Shown: positions 61,401 through 64,000 of the stretch, piece by piece
Position numbering within the stretch: position 1 is the first letter of the stretch
How the letters are laid out: every line of letters starts with the position of its first letter
Assembly (NCBI GenBank): GCA_012861695.1
Contig: JAAOOA010000060.1
Span: 9,388,454 to 9,452,453 of the forward strand
Length of the DNA stretch: 64,000 bases
Direction of reading: 5' to 3'
Source of the DNA: Trematomus loennbergii
Taxonomy: Eukaryota > Chordata > Actinopteri > Perciformes > Nototheniidae
Translations under genes and position numbers: made by a program
The notes under the pieces: generated by a model
What the model saw: the letters and a program-made list of their open reading frames with translations, nothing else
What the model was told of the DNA's origin: nothing
Database searches by the model: none

Positions 61401-64000
61401 TAATTAAAAGGGAGAAACCCGCTATGGCTTAACAAAGAACTTGACAAAGAAGAGCACAAACAGGTAGTAGTCACACTAGGAACCAGATCCACAATGGAAC
61501 CTCGTTAAAAGTCAACCATCGCTTAAATAACTCTGGTATGCCATATTTTGAGGCGTGCATTCCCAGGGGGCCTCATCTTATGATCTGTTGATGCGCGTGA
61601 CCTTTTTAAATCTAGTTCAAGTTGTTTGGCATACACAAATCAGATCTGTGGATGAACTACACTCCACACATGTGTTGAAGCTAAGTGTGAACATGGCTTC
61701 ACATTAACAGTCTCTTCCTTTTTTTCACGTACACATACTCACACACATTTTAAAAAGCCACCTTGAACAGTTGCTAATAAATTGTGGTCGTACGCATTAA
61801 TCAACCTCTGATTCCCAGGGGTTCGCCACTGCAGTCTCAGTGAAAGCAGATGCAAATTGCCTCTATTATAAAATGATGGCTAGAGCTGGCTTTGCGCTCT
61901 CAGACACAGATTTCAACCGAGTAATTATCATGGAACAAAATGGGTATTTCTACCCCAAATCCTGAATATCGAAGCAATCTGAGATGGGGAAACCTATATA
62001 GTGAGTTATCCGGACAATTTTCCTGTCTTTGAGCGACTTCCGAACAAAAAGGCCATCATCAAAGCAACGCTGTGATTGAGGGCAAAATGAAAAACAATCT
62101 GTGGCATTTAAGTGATTCTACTTTAGCAGAGAGATCTCAAGCTATGGCTGATGCAATTTCTTTCATTTGCAGGGGGGCTTTTGAACAGCATGCCCAGAAG
62201 CGATGAAAACCGTCACTGAAAAACAAAATTGAAATACTATTTCAGGGACTCAAAGCCAAATGAAAGCTCACCAAAGTTGGCCACGCACAATTTAAACGCC
62301 TTCTCCTCTTTCTGTTTTAAAACAAACAAACTGTGTGACACCAATCATTGATTCAAGCCTAATGTGCGAAGAAGGAAGAAGCTGTTTGAATGTTGATCAA
62401 ACACAACTGTACTGCATGACTTGCGAAGCTAAAAAGAAATCTATTTCCACCAGCTTCAATCGGTGGCAAGAAGAGGGCTCCTCTCATTACTGCTCCCTGT
62501 GATGGGTGTGAGCACCCACTCCATGGCAGTGAGCTGTCATAGCCCAGATGATATGGGACAAAACTTCCCCTTTAATCAGGAACCATCACATCTCCTTTAA
62601 TCAACTCAACTGTCCACGTCATGTCACTCTCTTCGCCGTCTGTACGCCATGTACACATGAGGATTACCTCTTCCGCAAGAATCAAAACTCTGCCTCATTA
62701 AAAACAACATCCTGGATTCAGAACAGTTGGGTGCTTTAAAACAAGACCGAATTCAAAGGAGGTTTTGGACTGTGAAAAGTACATTTACATCGGGATGAAA
62801 AATTGCCAGACTTAACCTGTTAAGCCCCAAAGACCTAATTGCCTCGTCAGAACACTAAGGGTGTGATGTTGTGAAGTTGCACTGAAATAATACTAAAGAC
62901 TTGTTTTTGATTTTAAACTAATCAAATTTGAAGCTTCAAGGAGCGAAAGACATATTATTCCCCATGAAGAGCCTCAGAGGTAGAGTTTGTCCCTTCAATA
63001 TGTCTTTGGAAATCTTTTTGTAACACCCCGGAGTGCATCAGGACGTGTTTGTCTTCTGCGTGTTTGCGTATTTGGAGGCGGTGATTTTCTAATCAAAGAT
63101 ATTCGTTTTTTGTGAAGGCTCATGTTAATTGGATGCATAAAATACAGCGATGGCTTTCATGTCTTTGTGTTTGGGCCCTTGCATTTTGAACACATTCCAT
63201 TTTTCTCTCTTTTTTTTCTTTTTATGGTTGGCCACAGTGTACAATGTTTCAACCTGTGTTCTCCTTCACCACCATCTACTGTCCACAGACATGTGGGTAG
63301 CGACAGCTCGATGTAGCGCCACTGTGGCTCTCGCGTTAAATGCAGCCATTTGTCGAGACCCTGCAGCTGCTGCAGGTGATTCAATCTCACCAGTTGCTGA
63401 CTTCTCTGCCAAAGTTCAGGCCAAATCTCCATTACCACAGCAAGACCCTAATCTGCACTGCCACCTTCAAAAGACCCTCTCCAGTACTACAAGCATTTAA
63501 ATGATAATTAACACTTAAGCCGCCAATTGTGACGGTAACCCACAAGGAGGGGAACCTGCTCTGTGCCCAACTATTTCGCTCGGAGGAAGAAAACACACTC
63601 AGGCTGACAGACAGGCTACTTTTCAGGCCCCATGAATAACAACTAGCCATGGAAAACGGCGTGGCCTCACTCAAGTAGGTGTCAGGAAGTCAAGTGGGTT
63701 TTGTGTTATCTCTTCGTACTTTCAGCTGCCTATTAGCATAGCTATTCAGACGGCACGGCCCATGGCCCACAATGGGAATAGAAAGGGGAAGGCAATCTCT
63801 CTCTCCCTCTCTTACTCCCCTCTTTATGTCTTTCACTCTTGAGTCTTTCTCTCTTCTCGCTCTCTCACTCCTTACTAATCCGCTAAGCCCCATGGGGGCT
63901 AGAAGTCGTTGAGTTTTGAAGTGGCTTTTTGTCTTTTGGTTTTGTGTTGGGGAAAGTGGGATGTCCACCTGCTCCGAAGAATTTCTGAAAGGTAGTGTGA
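58437..64000. other. repeat-poor non-coding sequence with enhancer-like blocks; no gene seen
   Basis: No transposon termini or long microsatellites in 5.5 kb. 59480-59690, 60100-60430 and 61790-62350 are GC-balanced and dense in short transcription-factor-like words, including an octamer 'atgcaaat' near 61850. A 21-bp motif recurs at 60556 and 61827 with one mismatch. Pyrimidine-rich tracts lie at 63790-63870. Open frames such as 63150-63500 and 63157-63438 overlap antiparallel and have no family motif. Confidence 0.5.

Overview
The window looks like non-coding DNA from a ray-finned (teleost) fish. The evidence is the mix of repeats: long (CA)n/(GT)n arrays, piggyBac, hAT and pogo-type DNA transposon derivatives, many short inverted-repeat elements (MITEs), 5'-truncated L2/CR1/Rex-like LINE ends and one tRNA-derived SINE. 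Family names come from recognising protein motifs, termini and target-site duplications (TSDs) by eye. No database search was possible. I found no exon of a host protein-coding gene that I can support, so the window is most likely a large intron or a gene desert.

Layout. 1-9 kb: hAT-like end, MITE A, a 148-bp satellite carrying RFX/X-box-like palindromes, (AC)74, hAT-type MITE pieces, a complete-ended but internally deleted piggyBac element, and a LINE remnant on the minus strand. 9-22 kb: mostly unique sequence with an unclassified repeat (15.1-15.8 kb), a SINE (18.7 kb) and (AC)75. 22-29 kb: densest transposon cluster, with a hAT with BED finger and perfect 8-bp TSD, a degenerate minisatellite, a second piggyBac copy missing its left end, a TA-flanked MITE, MITE A again (inverted), and two abutting TTAAAGGGG-type MITEs. 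30-36 kb: interrupted (GT) arrays, a tandemly duplicated hairpin-bearing repeat, a LINE 3' end, a MITE and a decayed minisatellite. 39-45 kb: second copy of the unclassified repeat, a piggyBac-like element with a nested LINE end, and a foldback hAT element with long arms and 8-bp TSD. 45-64 kb: mostly unique, repeat-poor sequence apart from a ~130-bp tandem repeat, a solo transposon terminus and a pogo-like derivative. Several blocks here resemble conserved non-coding/enhancer DNA, and a CpG-rich block at about 55.55-56.0 kb is the best, still weak, candidate for a promoter or first exon.

The coding remnants all belong to transposons: piggyBac N-terminal region twice, hAT BED-finger N-terminal region, pogo-like C-terminal tail, and three LINE reverse-transcriptase C-termini. 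All are broken or truncated, so none should be autonomous. I see no clear undescribed multi-gene system. The most unusual structures are the nucleosome-length satellite with a palindrome in every unit, the microsatellite carried inside a piggyBac lineage, and the hairpin-bearing repeats.
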